Assembly: GCA_036346275.1 (NCBI GenBank)
Contig: JAYEVK010000385.1
Location: forward strand, 62,001 to 126,000
Direction: 5' to 3'
DNA: 64,000 nucleotides
Source: Otatea glauca
Lineage: Eukaryota > Streptophyta > Magnoliopsida > Poales > Poaceae
In this document: one piece after another, positions 1-10,789 of the stretch
Numbering within the stretch: the first letter of the stretch is position 1
Layout of the letters: the number at the start of each line of letters is the position of its first letter
Notes under the pieces: generated by a model
Seen by the model: only the letters and a program-made list of their open reading frames with translations
Database searches by the model: none
Told to the model about the DNA's origin: nothing
Translations under genes and position numbers: made by a program

Positions 1-2753
1 GGTAGGAAAAAAACATAGAGATTGGTTATCAACGTTGGGGCAAATTAGCTTTGGAGACAATTATTCAGCCTTTAGCAATAGATTTTTACCCAATGCCTGC
101 TACTGAGTTAGTGTAATTCCACTGAAGTATGACATCCTCTGGTGAATATAATTCAATAGAACATTGTAAGACCAGAAGAGTTACCTCCAATAATAGAACT
201 GTCCCATCGCTGTACTAAACTGCCACAGGATGATGCGGTGCCAAGTAGGGCCGCTCCTGCCAACTTTTCTCAAGCAGAGAACATAGTGCCACACAAATAC
301 ACATCATGTGTGAATATTAAATGATACCTGGAATAGAAAAAACTTAAGTCAGACTAATATGCCAGACCAGTATAAAGGGGATCATATTCTTGAAGAACTC
401 ACATACGCCAAGGAGATCAGAAAAGGTAAAGCCAAAGAACTGAAGGAGCTCCCAATTCTGATCACTTGAAAGGGTGGCTCTAGGGGTGAAAACAGGGCAG
501 ATAATTCCTGCCCGATCCGATACCGTATAAGGACAGCTGCAGGCCTTACTTCTTAATACAGCTAAAATGTGATAGAGATCACATTCTAACTAACTGATCA
601 TACAAGGAAAATTTTTGATACAATAGAAATGGTATGTACCTATAGCAAGCAGACAACACTGGAATTTGGGGGAAATCCATGAATGTGTCACCATGTGGGG
701 CCAGGACAAAATGAGTGGCACATAAGGAATTTCCCCTTACTCAATTGGTCATTGTACTGTCTTGATTACAGAGAATTAGTTGGACAACTCAAATCAACTA
801 CATGTTTGATCCTGTTAAAACAATTAATTATAACTCTTTTACAGATCAGAAAAATTGTACCAACAGATTCATGGTACATTGAAAAGGAGTTAGAACTCTG
901 TATATGAGTGTAACTTTTCAGTTATCAACATTATATAGTTCAAAGGAAGAAGAAATGTCTTTCTTTACATGTCTCATGGAGGATGGGCATCATAAGCAGC
1001 CCCATTCATTCCCATGCACACAAATAAGGAGTCTCTAGCATATAAAACATAAAAATGCCAGAGCAATGAACAACAACTTGTACAGAGAAAAATCACTATA
1101 CTATTATCCAAAAAAATGACAATATTCCTTTCAGGACAGAAAGATGACAAGATCCCCCATTTACCAAAGCAGAACAATCAGAAATTCAACTAACAATTGT
1201 AACTGAAATTCGTTCATGAATATCATTATACAGAATGAACAGCTTTTGAGTCACAATTAGTTTCCTTTCTTACGATGTCTTGATTTTGTACAGGCTCTTC
1301 TTTTCACCTTTTTAATTGTTTTACTTCTTTTTTGAATTCCACAACAAATCATATCAGCTATGAAGACAAGTACAATAGTAAGCCTCAAACGAAGATGAAT
1401 GGAGGGAGTAAAGTAAAAATATAGAAAACTGAAATTTCCAACAAAAATCACTACCTGCAGACAGATGGCCAGTGAATTATCATGAAGTACTGTACCCACA
1501 AGAGCTCTAAAGTGCACAAATATAAAAAAGTACTCTGGGTATCAACTATTGTCTTGCCAGCATAATAATCTGAATTTTACAATAGCTATTTTGTGGCCGG
1601 ACATTCAGAATTAAGCGAGAATTCACCTATCCAGGGAGTAGAGCAAGTATTGTCCATGTGGGGATTGTAGGATTAAGAAATCCCTGCCACATGAGGCATT
1701 CCTGAAGCTAGAACAATCAGCAAGCTTCAGTCGATGTCTGTGACAGGCCTAGACTGCCCTGTCAAGGAAAATCTGTAAATCAATTGGCAATCAATCAAAG
1801 CTCTGGTGCTTTTATTACAGGAAGGTTGACACAACACACAGGATCAACTGGTGCACAGACTGTCCGGTGAAAACTGAAAATAATGGGCACAACACTATAG
1901 AGAAAATAGAAACAACATATAACATGAAAAGTTTAATAATGTGTTGCCAGCACAATCATGCCAAATTGCTAATGGATTGTTGCACACCAAGATCAAGCTA
2001 ATCCTATACTAATATTATTCGATAAAAATCTGGAAGATCTTATCTATCACCTTGCATTTTTTAAGAATAAGTCTAATTTACCCCTGAACTATTGAGGCTG
2101 GTCTACTTAACACCCTAACCTTAGAAATTGTCTAAACAGTGCCCTCAATTTGCTAAACCCGTTTACTTAACCCCCTAAGAGTGGTTTGGCAGGGCTAATA
2201 TAACATCCAGCAACTAACAGATTTGTTTTGCCAACCTACTTTACTGGTCAGATGGTTGAGTCTAAGCACATGAGTGTTTAGATTGGACTGGGAGGTAAAA
2301 TCGACTTTACGGGGTTTTTTTTCGGATTCTTTGAGATCCGTTTTTTTAATATGAGTTAGTTTTTTTAAGATGCGGGGTGTCACAGGAGCGCTACGTGCTC
2401 GTGGAACAGGAGGTCGACAGACAAACTCCCCTTTTATATTAGTAGAGAATATCAACTACCATACGATACCCAGATTCTAAGTACATCTGATAATTTGCTA
2501 ATATAGGGTCTCTCTCATAATTTTTACAACAACAAACATGAGCATGCATTTTAACAATCCAAGTCATGCATTCTTTTATTTAGGTTTGTGGCTGTGTTCT
2601 TGTCTTCAATTAGCTCATTCCACGGGAGTACATTTCAAAATCCTACATCTGCAACCAAAATGCTTACGAAGCGCCATCTGATTTCAGTTTTATGTTGTGA
2701 GGGATAAATCACAATTTTACTACATGTTATGTGATGAAATTTATATGTACAAA
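1..2753. other. Non-coding DNA upstream of the visible TH2 exons
   Basis: No convincing coding exon is seen on either strand. The missing first exon of TH2 would lie further upstream, so this stretch is probably intron 1 of that gene, although a truncated gene cannot be excluded. AT-rich sequence dominates. Around 2060-2450 there is text that looks like old transposon sequence (repeated phrases about 'cttaacaccctaac' and a run ending near 2445), but I could not define its ends. Confidence 0.45.
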
Positions 2754-3452
2754 ACAATTGTTGTCAAGGCGTCGCCTAGGCGTCCAGTCACCGGCAGCCG
2801 CTCGCCATGGCTCGTCCAGGCATCGCCAGGCACGCTTGGGTGGGGCGATTGGGCGGCGAGGGGATGGGAGGCAAGGAGGCGGTGGGGAGGAGGGGCAGCG
2901 GGGAGAAGAGGTGTGGAGACGATGGGGGGAGGAGAAGCGGCGGGGAGAGGAGGTGTGGAGGCGGCGGGGGGAGGAGGGGCGGTGTCGAGGGGAGGCGAGG
3001 AGGCGGCGGGAGTGGGGGAGGAGGCAAGGAGGCGAGGAGGAGGCGCGGGAGGAGAGGCGGCGGGGAGAGGAGGAGTGGAGGCGGCGGGGAGAGGAGGGAG
3101 GCGAGGAGCGGCGTGGGGAGAAGGGCGGCAGGGGGAGGAGGCGTGGGGGAGCCGAGGAGCCGGGCGCGGCTCGCCCACAGGAAAAAAAGGGCAAATAAAG
3201 GAAAGGAAGGAAGGAAAGGAAAAAGGAAAGAAGAAAAAGGGAAGGAAACGAACAAAAGAAGGGAAAGAAAAAGGAAAAGGGGATCCAGATCTATTTTGGT
3301 GATATACTGATATTGCTTATATACTGATATTGGTTATATATGTATTGGTGATATACTGATATTGCTAGACTATTTTTGGTCACCTAATCCTCGTCTAGGC
3401 GTCCGGGCGCTCGGCTGGCGCCTCACCTCACCTTGTTGCCTTGACAACCATG
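2754..3452. mobile_element. GA-rich non-autonomous DNA transposon candidate
   Basis: The outer sequence ttgtcaaggc (2761-2770) recurs inverted at 3438-3447. The heptamer GTACAAA flanks both sides (2747-2753 and 3453-3459) and could be a target-site duplication. The interior from about 2850 to 3180 is an almost pure purine GGA/GGC low-complexity tract, followed by an A/G-rich tail. Long open frames on both strands here (rich in R/G on +, P/S on -) are artefacts of this composition and I do not call them genes. The superfamily is unassigned. Confidence 0.4.
3299..3365. repeat. Short tandem repeat 'gatatactgatattgct'
   Basis: Three to four imperfect copies of a roughly 18-20 base AT-rich unit, gatatactgatattgct and variants, lie at the right side of the GA-rich element. 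Confidence 0.6.
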
Positions 3453-3594
3453 GTACAAACTGTATTATAAACCTAAGGACTGAATTTTCGCTGTCCTGCC
3501 TGATTGACTAACCACTCCTTCCAACTAAGGACCTTCTTTTTATTCCTCGGAGTTCTCACTACTCAGCCAGTTGCCTTGACTATTTAATTTGCAG

Positions 3595-6048
3595 GAGTGG
3601 GGAGTTGATCCTACCAAAGAGATCCCTCCAAGCCCAGCAACAACCAAGTACACTGATTTCTTACTTGCAACTGCAGCTGGAAAAATCGATGGTGGGAAAG
3701 GTTCTGACAAAATGGTCACACCATTCGAGAAGACAAAAATTGCTGCATACACTGTAGGGGCCATGACTCCGTGCATGAGGCTTTATGCATATCTGGGCAA
3801 AGAACTCACCGCTTTCCTGAAACAAGATGAAAATCACCCATACAAGAAATGGATTAAGACATATGCATCCAGTGATTTTGAGGTATGGGAGGTGTCATCT
3901 GTTTATATATTGATCCTAAATCTGAATGTAATACTGGCATGTGCTTCAATGCAACTGGCTCATGTGCTGAAAGTTGTTTTTCACAACACCCCCCCCCCCC
4001 CCCTCTTTGCTACAGGATAATGCACTACAAACAGAAGAGTTGCTTGATAAACTAAGTGTCTCATTAACTGGTGAGGAGCTTGAGATTATTGGGAAGCTCT
4101 ACCAACAGGCTATGAGACTGGAAGTTGAGTTTTTTTCTGCTCAACTCGTAGACCAACCTGTTGTTGCTCCACTTTCAAGATACTGTGATCCCAAAGACAA
4201 GCTCTTGCTCTTTTCTGATTTTGATTTGACATGCACTGTTGTTAATTCGTCTGCCATTCTGGCAGAGATTGCAATTTTGTCATACCAACAGGCTAGTCAA
4301 AGTGGGGCTAATAATCCCCTCGACCGAATGAAATCAGCAGACTTGAGAAATTTGTGGAATATGCTCTCTAATCAATACACGGAAGAGTATGAGCAATGCA
4401 TAGAAAGATTACTTCCTCCAGAAGAAGGTGCTCATCTTGGCCCCTCTGTTCCATTAGTTTCTGCTGAAAGTTTGTATTTTACCAATAATACATATGCCAT
4501 GCTTGACCTGCTGATGATCTGGGTGCTTTTTGTTTAATTCCAGCATGGTCACTAGACTATGATCAACTGTACAAAGGTTTGGAGGTGCTATCAGAATTTG
4601 AGAAACTTGCAAATTATAGGGTTATTGACTCTGGTGTCCTAAGTGGAATGCATTTAGATGACATCAGAAAAGCTGGGGAGCGGCTAATTCTGCAAGATGG
4701 CTGTCGAGATTTCTTTCAGAAGATAGGAAAAACAAGGGAGAATCTCAATTTAGATATCCATATTCTTTCCTATTGCTGGTGTGCAGAACTTATAAGGTCA
4801 GCCTTTTCATCAGGTAAGGCTGAAAAACCCAGTTTTTCTTTGTTTTTGCTAATGATGATGGTCACTACAACCAAGCTAATTTTGCCAGCCCATCACCCTT
4901 CTCTTATTAGCTTACAACCAACATCTCAATTTTGTTCTCAATATATGTTTTTTTAAAATTTCTTTTGCTGGTTTTGTTTAGAGGTTATCATTATGACCTT
5001 GTGACCAACTTTCTTTTGGATAGTAGGAATAGCTTAAAACCAACATCTCAATTTGTTCTCAATATACGTTTTTTAAAATTCTTTTGCTGATTTTGTTCTC
5101 AATATACGTTTTTTTTTATTTCTTTTGCTGATTTTGTTTTGAGGTTGTCATTATGACCTGGTGACCTTCTTTCTTTTGGACAGCAGGTATAGCTTTCAAT
5201 CAGTGATGTATGCCATGATAATTTGATCAGTGTCATAGTTGATTTTTTTTGTTGGCCTTTAAATTATCATGGTGATTTATAAGCTGACTTCCTGAAGAAC
5301 GATCAACCAATATTTCACCAAAATTGGGGTTTATGTCATTCTCGTAGATATGATTACCTTAATATGGCAACTTGCAACTTGATCTAAGCTTCTTATGAAA
5401 TACTAATAAAGTAACAATTCCTATAAAAAAACAGTACCAATTAGGTATCTTCTACAATCTGATCTGGACTTCTGGAGTGGTTAGTTTTATTAGGGCAGTC
5501 GTCGGTGGTTTTAGGACATAGGTGTAACAATGTTTTGTTATCAAGAACACATCTTCTATATTAAGGTTGAAGGCTTGAACTGGTGATGATTTTTTGTATA
5601 TGTTTTCTGATGCTTTCGTGCAGTTGGTTGTCTAGACGGGTTGAACATACATTCCAACGAGTTAGCCTTTGAGGCATCTGTTTCAACTGGTCAAGTCAAC
5701 AGAAAAATGCAGTCTCCCCTGGACAAAGTTGAAAAGTTCAAGAGCATCAAAAATAACATGGACAGTACGACACCATTGCTATCTGTTTATATTGGGGACT
5801 CAGTTGGAGATTTTCTTTGCTTGTTGGAGGCAGATATTGGTATTGTTGTTGGATCAAGCACAACCTTGCGGCGAGTGGGCAGACAGTTCGGTGTTTCTTT
5901 TGTTTCATTGTTCCCTGGTTTGGTAGACAAGCAAAGGCAACTCTCAAAGCAAGAATCATCCATCTTCAAGGCGCAGTCTGGAGTTCTTTATACGGTTTCT
6001 AGCTGGTCAGAGATACAGTCTTTCATCCTTGGAAATGATTTCAGCTGA
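3595..6048 (+). CDS. TH2: Bifunctional TH2 protein (TenA-like hydrolase + HAD phosphatase), 5' exon missing
   Basis: Four exons read in one frame: 3595-3882, 4016-4427, 4544-4813 and 5624-6048, with GT/AG borders and matching phases. TGA is at 6046-6048. The first exon encodes the later part of a TenA/THI-4 domain (starts EWGVDPTKE, contains FEKTKIAAYT and PCMRLYAYLG). Exon 2 then carries HAD motif I (FSDFDLTCT), and exon 4 carries the HAD acidic motif IGDSVGD. Known plant TH2 proteins use the HAD half to dephosphorylate thiamin monophosphate and the TenA_E half to hydrolyse aminopyrimidine breakdown products in salvage; the protein is reported in mitochondria and cytosol. The N-terminal exon, with the start codon and any targeting peptide, is not in the window. 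An AATAAA at 6332-6337 is a plausible poly(A) signal. No frameshift or stop was seen in the four exons. Confidence 0.9.
3989..4003 (+). repeat. Poly-C run in a TH2 intron
   Basis: Fifteen consecutive C lie 12 bases before the AG acceptor of the exon at 4016, so they form the polypyrimidine tract of that intron. Homopolymer length may be a sequencing or assembly weak point. Confidence 0.8.
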
Positions 6049-6867
6049 TTGTTGCTGTTCTTTTTCTATCTTTTTCCTTCACAAGCAAGACTGGTACCAG
6101 TTGATGCACATGACACGCAAACCTGCAGTGTGGCCATTTTATGGAAGCCACATGTCGATTCTCTTCCTGTATGAATGCCTCATGTTGTGCAATGGTTTTG
6201 CATGATCAATGTATGGTTGATTACACTCGGCTCGTCTTTCCATTTGGGATCATTTCTTTTAATTTCCGGAGTGGTTCCTGGCGTTGCAAATGAGTGATAT
6301 ACCCAAGTGTAACTGTAGAGGTGTTTTTAGCAATAAATTTTGAGATTGTTACGTGCTTGTTTGTCCATGATTTATGTTGTCGTGATTATCGGAGGATATA
6401 GCAGTCCTGTGTAACTCCTAGAGTATGAGCTTTCTGCTTCCACATATGTTGTGATGGTGCACCATGCATGGAGATCGAGCATGGTTCCTCCTGATTTTTG
6501 GTGCTACATGTTGGTTTGTGATATATTTCAATTTGAACCAGATGGGTAGATGTTGTTTTCAGATTTGGGTTGCTGGCATCGTCAAGATGCAAATCGTCTG
6601 GAGGATCAGCAACTGGGTACATTATCTAGTTTTACTCAGAATAGTAGTCCATATCTAGAAACACTAACATTTCATGCGATTATTGCTTGCTTGCGATATG
6701 GAGTAGTAATAATTGCATTATTATTGAGTCCATCCATCTGTTTATTCAGTTTTATTTATTCAGGTCATTCTTCTGGTGACTAGCTAGATACTTGGAAAGC
6801 TAGGTCGAAGGCGCACAAACAAAAAACATGCGAGAATATTGGCCGGCGCTGATGAATAATAATAGCT
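6049..6867. other. TH2 3' UTR and intergenic sequence
   Basis: The sequence after the TH2 stop includes AATAAA at 6332-6337. No further coding sequence is supported up to the GDSL remnant. Confidence 0.5.
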
Positions 6868-7441
6868 AATCTTGTTTCCTGGCCTTGCAGCGGCGGCGAG
6901 GATGGTGGTGAGGCTGAATGGGCGCACGCAGTCGATGGAGCCCGCCGTGAACTGGGAGACGCGGTAGGGTGGAAGATGTCCCAGAAGGCGTAGAGGGAGC
7001 GGTCGGGGCAGACGCTGGACATGGCGGTGCAGAGCCCCACGCCACCTTGGACGTCAAGAAGCCGTGCGCCGCCGCACCAGGATGCGGGTTGTACAGCGCC
7101 GCCGCGCGCTGCAGCTCCGGGTCGCACTCCCCCGTCCCTTCCTGCTCCGCCGGCGCGCAACCAAGGGGCCCCGATCCAGTGACAAGAACGCGATGTAGAG
7201 CTCCTGCGCATTGTATGAAACAGAGTCAAGATCAGAAGATGAAAGCATTCATGAGTACGTACGTACCTGGAGGATCTTCCTGTACCCCGAGATGAGGTAT
7301 CGAACGTAGTCCGGCAGTTGCCGTTGCCGCCAAGCTTGATGAGCACCAGCGTGCCCTCCGGCCACCAGCCGCCACGTCGCCTCCTCCCCGACGAGGCGCC
7401 TCACCCTGCTCTGGTACTGCTCGAAGAAGCGTAGATTTGTA
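6868..7441 (-). pseudogene. GDSL esterase/lipase remnant
   Basis: The - strand reads as two exons of a plant GDSL lipase. The upstream part (about 7441-7268) has EQYQSRVRRLVGEEA, then after a frameshift LVLIKLGGN, then jumps directly to LPDYVRYLISGYRKILQ and a GTACGT donor. The stretch that normally separates GGN from the LPDYV block is deleted. After an intron the second part (about 7200-6870) reads ELY, GPLGC and GECDPELQRAAALYNP-like pieces in shifting frames, then GLCTAMSSVCPDRSLYAFWD and a FHPT block, the usual C-terminal Asp/His region. Several frameshifts and internal deletions make it non-functional. GDSL proteins are normally secreted hydrolases. No N-terminal GDSL block was found. 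Confidence 0.8.
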
Positions 7442-7779
7442 GCTAGCTAGCAAGCTAGGGAGCTTACACTACGGCAAAAAAGGTTATCACAAACAAACTG
7501 TTTAAAAATATCATTACATATGGTTTTCTAAACCGTTTATAAGCATGTATTACTGATATTACGGTGCACTGTGAAATACCTTTCACATATGGTTATTGAT
7601 ACAGACCGTTCGTAATAATAAGATATCGCAGACGGTTTATATTAAGAATCATCTGTGATAATAGGCTACGCAGACGATTCATAGTCCTAGCCGTTCGTGA
7701 TATGAATTGTATCACATATGTTTTTTCAAAAGAATTGTTTGTGATATTATTTTGTATGCTGAAGCTTTTGTGTTTATTG

Positions 7780-7959
7780 GTTAGACTCAGAAAATGCTAG
7801 TCATACCCTCTGAAACAAGCAAATTATAGATTACACATTCACAAGTACACATACCATCACAAATCAACTCAAATCACATCACAGCACAAGCAAATTATAG
7901 ATTACACCACAACACTTTCATTCAGAAATCAACTCAGATATATTAACCAATTGAATGCA
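7780..7959. other. CACTA internal non-coding sequence
   Basis: AT-rich non-coding sequence between the CACTA tip repeats and the gypsy insertion. It contains a twice-repeated phrase (caagcaaattatagattacac). It is probably the region downstream of the CACTA gene on the - strand. Confidence 0.4.
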
Positions 7960-10782
7960 TGTCGGAACCCATAAAAGGATCGGGCCCGGTGTGTTTACTG
8001 TGCGATCACAGGATCAACAGCTAGTACAAACAGATCATAACAGTATGGACCATAACCATGCGATAAACAAAAATTGAATTCAGAGTACTGGCTGACATGG
8101 CCCATTATTACAAAAGTTGGACCCGTGGGTCATATAGCAGCGTGAAACATTAAGCGGCAAATAAACTTGACAAGCGAAGTCCAAAACACCACAGGCAAAG
8201 GCGGGAAAGCGCGATCCTAGGCGTGCGGATAGTCCTCCTCTTCAAAACCTTCATCACAGATGTCGAACGGTGGGATGCAAGCTCTTGGATAGCTATCTCT
8301 GATCTCCTGATCTGCTTTATGGAATAAGCAGCCCCGCAATGAAAAGCGGCGGTGAGTATGCAACATACTCAACAAGTCCGGAAAGAAATGCAGTATGTAG
8401 TTTAATTCAAGAGAGGGAATTGGTTAATTTACCAAAAGCCAAATTTTAAGATTTTATACCAGAATTTTGAAGAGCAGTTTTCAAAGCTATTTTCTTTTAA
8501 GAAATAAGAGCTTCAAACTTTTCAGGACACGGCTCCAACCGTGGGAAAAACAAAACATAAACCAACTCACGGCATTTGCCATGGTTTTATTTTAAGAATA
8601 TCTTTCCACAGCACCAACCGTGGTTTTCCTTTGAAATGTTTTCCTCGTGGCTCCAACCACGGACTTTTATCAAATCAAAACATTCGCGGCTCCAACCGTC
8701 TTCATTTTATCAAAAACTGATTTTGAAACCAAATAGGGGAAATCTACCATGTGACAACGCCCTTTGTCTACCCTTGATCGTGGGTACGGCTATTCGAATA
8801 GTTTGTGTACTCTGCAGAGTTTACACGCTTTACTCGCAAGAGATATTTTACAATATTTGGTCATACACTTCCTTTGGTATATAACCCTAAGTGAAAATCA
8901 CAAGGCCATTTCTCTAGCTACATCTTCACTAAGTCACGCCCGCTGAGGTTTCACCGCTAAATGGCTACAACCATAATGGAAGCCCCCTCTTGCGCCTGTA
9001 GGACTCCTGTGGCTCCAACCACGCCTACTCCACCGTCTGGCATTCCTTAATTAAGTTTTCACTAGTTACTCGGTCAGGCCCGTCCCATACCGGAACCCGC
9101 GACCGCACTGTTATACATTGTTTAACAATCACAAGGGATCGGTCCTTAGGGTGACTAGGGTGGTACATACTCAAACCCAAGTCTCATGCATTCTGCACCC
9201 GCCTTGCAACCTTCCACCCTATTCAATTTTTAAAAAACCAAATCTTTTCTTTTATTTTACCAAACTGGCAGCACCAACTGCCCTTTTTAAATAATATTTT
9301 CACTCAATCATTTAGAATTTCAAGTAACAAGCCTTAAATTAAACATACAAATAGTATTTAGCATAACTAAGCACTACTATTATACTAAACAAGGTGTCAA
9401 GCCTTTTATAATACAATTAATCATTCTAGGGCAGCCAAAGAACATATGGATTAATATGTAGCAAACATACATATTAACAAGGTATTTAACTACAATCTAT
9501 CATAATATAATTTTTTTTAATCAACATAGCATGCAAGTTTGTAAATCTACAATGCATTTCAAAACATGGATCAACATGCTTCAAGGAGACTTGACTTCGT
9601 CGATGAAGTGCGCTGCGCTGTTCTGGAGGTCTTCTCCTCCGTCGGCGACGACGACCGCTTCTTCGACTACGCGCAAAACGGTGCACGAAATGAATAAAAT
9701 AAAATAAGTAAAAACTAAAAATTATAATAAAAATACTGGAAGGTAGAGGATGAATTTAGATAAATTTATCAATTTTAATTACTCTATTCGGAGTTACGAC
9801 GGAGTTGAAACAATTGTTTGAATTCAAAATTTGACCTTTTGCTGGGCTTAAAGAAGAAATGATTGCTGACAGAGCTCTGTTATGAATTTTCAAAATCTGA
9901 TTTTACACAACGTAGAGGACACCGATAGGAAGCTCCAGTAACAATTTGAGGATAAATGGAGGTCGGGAACAGCCAGGAGAGCTCACCGAAAGTTCGCTGG
10001 AGTTCAGAAAGAATGGCTTGCACAGGGAGATCTGATGGATGGATTGGAACAACTCAAAGCTGAGGATATGAGGAATGAGAAGATAAACTTGGGGGTCAAT
10101 TTATAGGACAATCGGACCAGCAGATCGTCGGGAAACGCTCGCCGGAGTTATCGCCGGAATAGTAACCGAGATCGCCGGAATTTGAAGAGCTGAAACAGCT
10201 GAATAAATGCGGGCGGGGTTGCTTCGGGTACTGTAGCAACAGGCCCACTGTAGCTTGCGGACGAGAAGAGAAACGGATCGTATGAACAGTAACCAAAATT
10301 ATTAATTCCGAAAATAATTAATTTTCCACTGAAAATTTGGATTAAATTCGGAAAAATAGCAATTAAATCATAATAAATTTGGGAATTTTTATAGACAACC
10401 GTTTCAAAAACTAAAGCACTAATAAATATTTTTGGATAATATTATATTGTTATTTTTCTTACAGCAATTAATATAGTGCTGAAAATTAAATAGTTTTGGG
10501 GAAAATAGAAAAATGGTTCTAAAAATTGTGGGAAAAATCTCAAAAATACTTTAGAATATTTTTAACCTAATAAAATTGTTTCAGAATTTTTAGAGAATTT
10601 TGGAATTGCATTTGAATTTTGGATTTCAGGATGAAATGGAATTTCCGGACGTGAATGGAATAAATTCCATTTTTGGATGGAAAGGAATGCCAGGTTAACT
10701 AAAATTCCAAAGAAAACCCAAATCCTTGAATTAATTAATTTAAATTAATTTTTAACAAAAGAACCAAGAATGGGATGTTACA
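7960..10782 (-). repeat. 3' LTR of the gypsy element
   Basis: On the - strand it starts at 10782 with TGTAACATCCCA, preceded by a purine tract. It closely matches 16518-19335. It contains a cluster of small hairpins with loop CTCCAA or CACCAA between 8528 and 9282 (see findings). Short open frames inside have no recognisable family. Confidence 0.9.
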
Positions 10783-10789
10783 AACCTAC

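Noticed and set aside
2697..3310. Long overlapping open frames on both strands in the GA-rich tract
   Set aside because: They arise in several frames at once from purine-rich low complexity, encode only R/G/E or P/S/L runs, and match no family.
8576..8946. Repeated frames at 8576-8884 and 17137-17496 (near-identical peptides)
   Set aside because: They lie in the two LTRs of one gypsy element, on the strand opposite to its transcript, so they are repeat copies and not a gene family.
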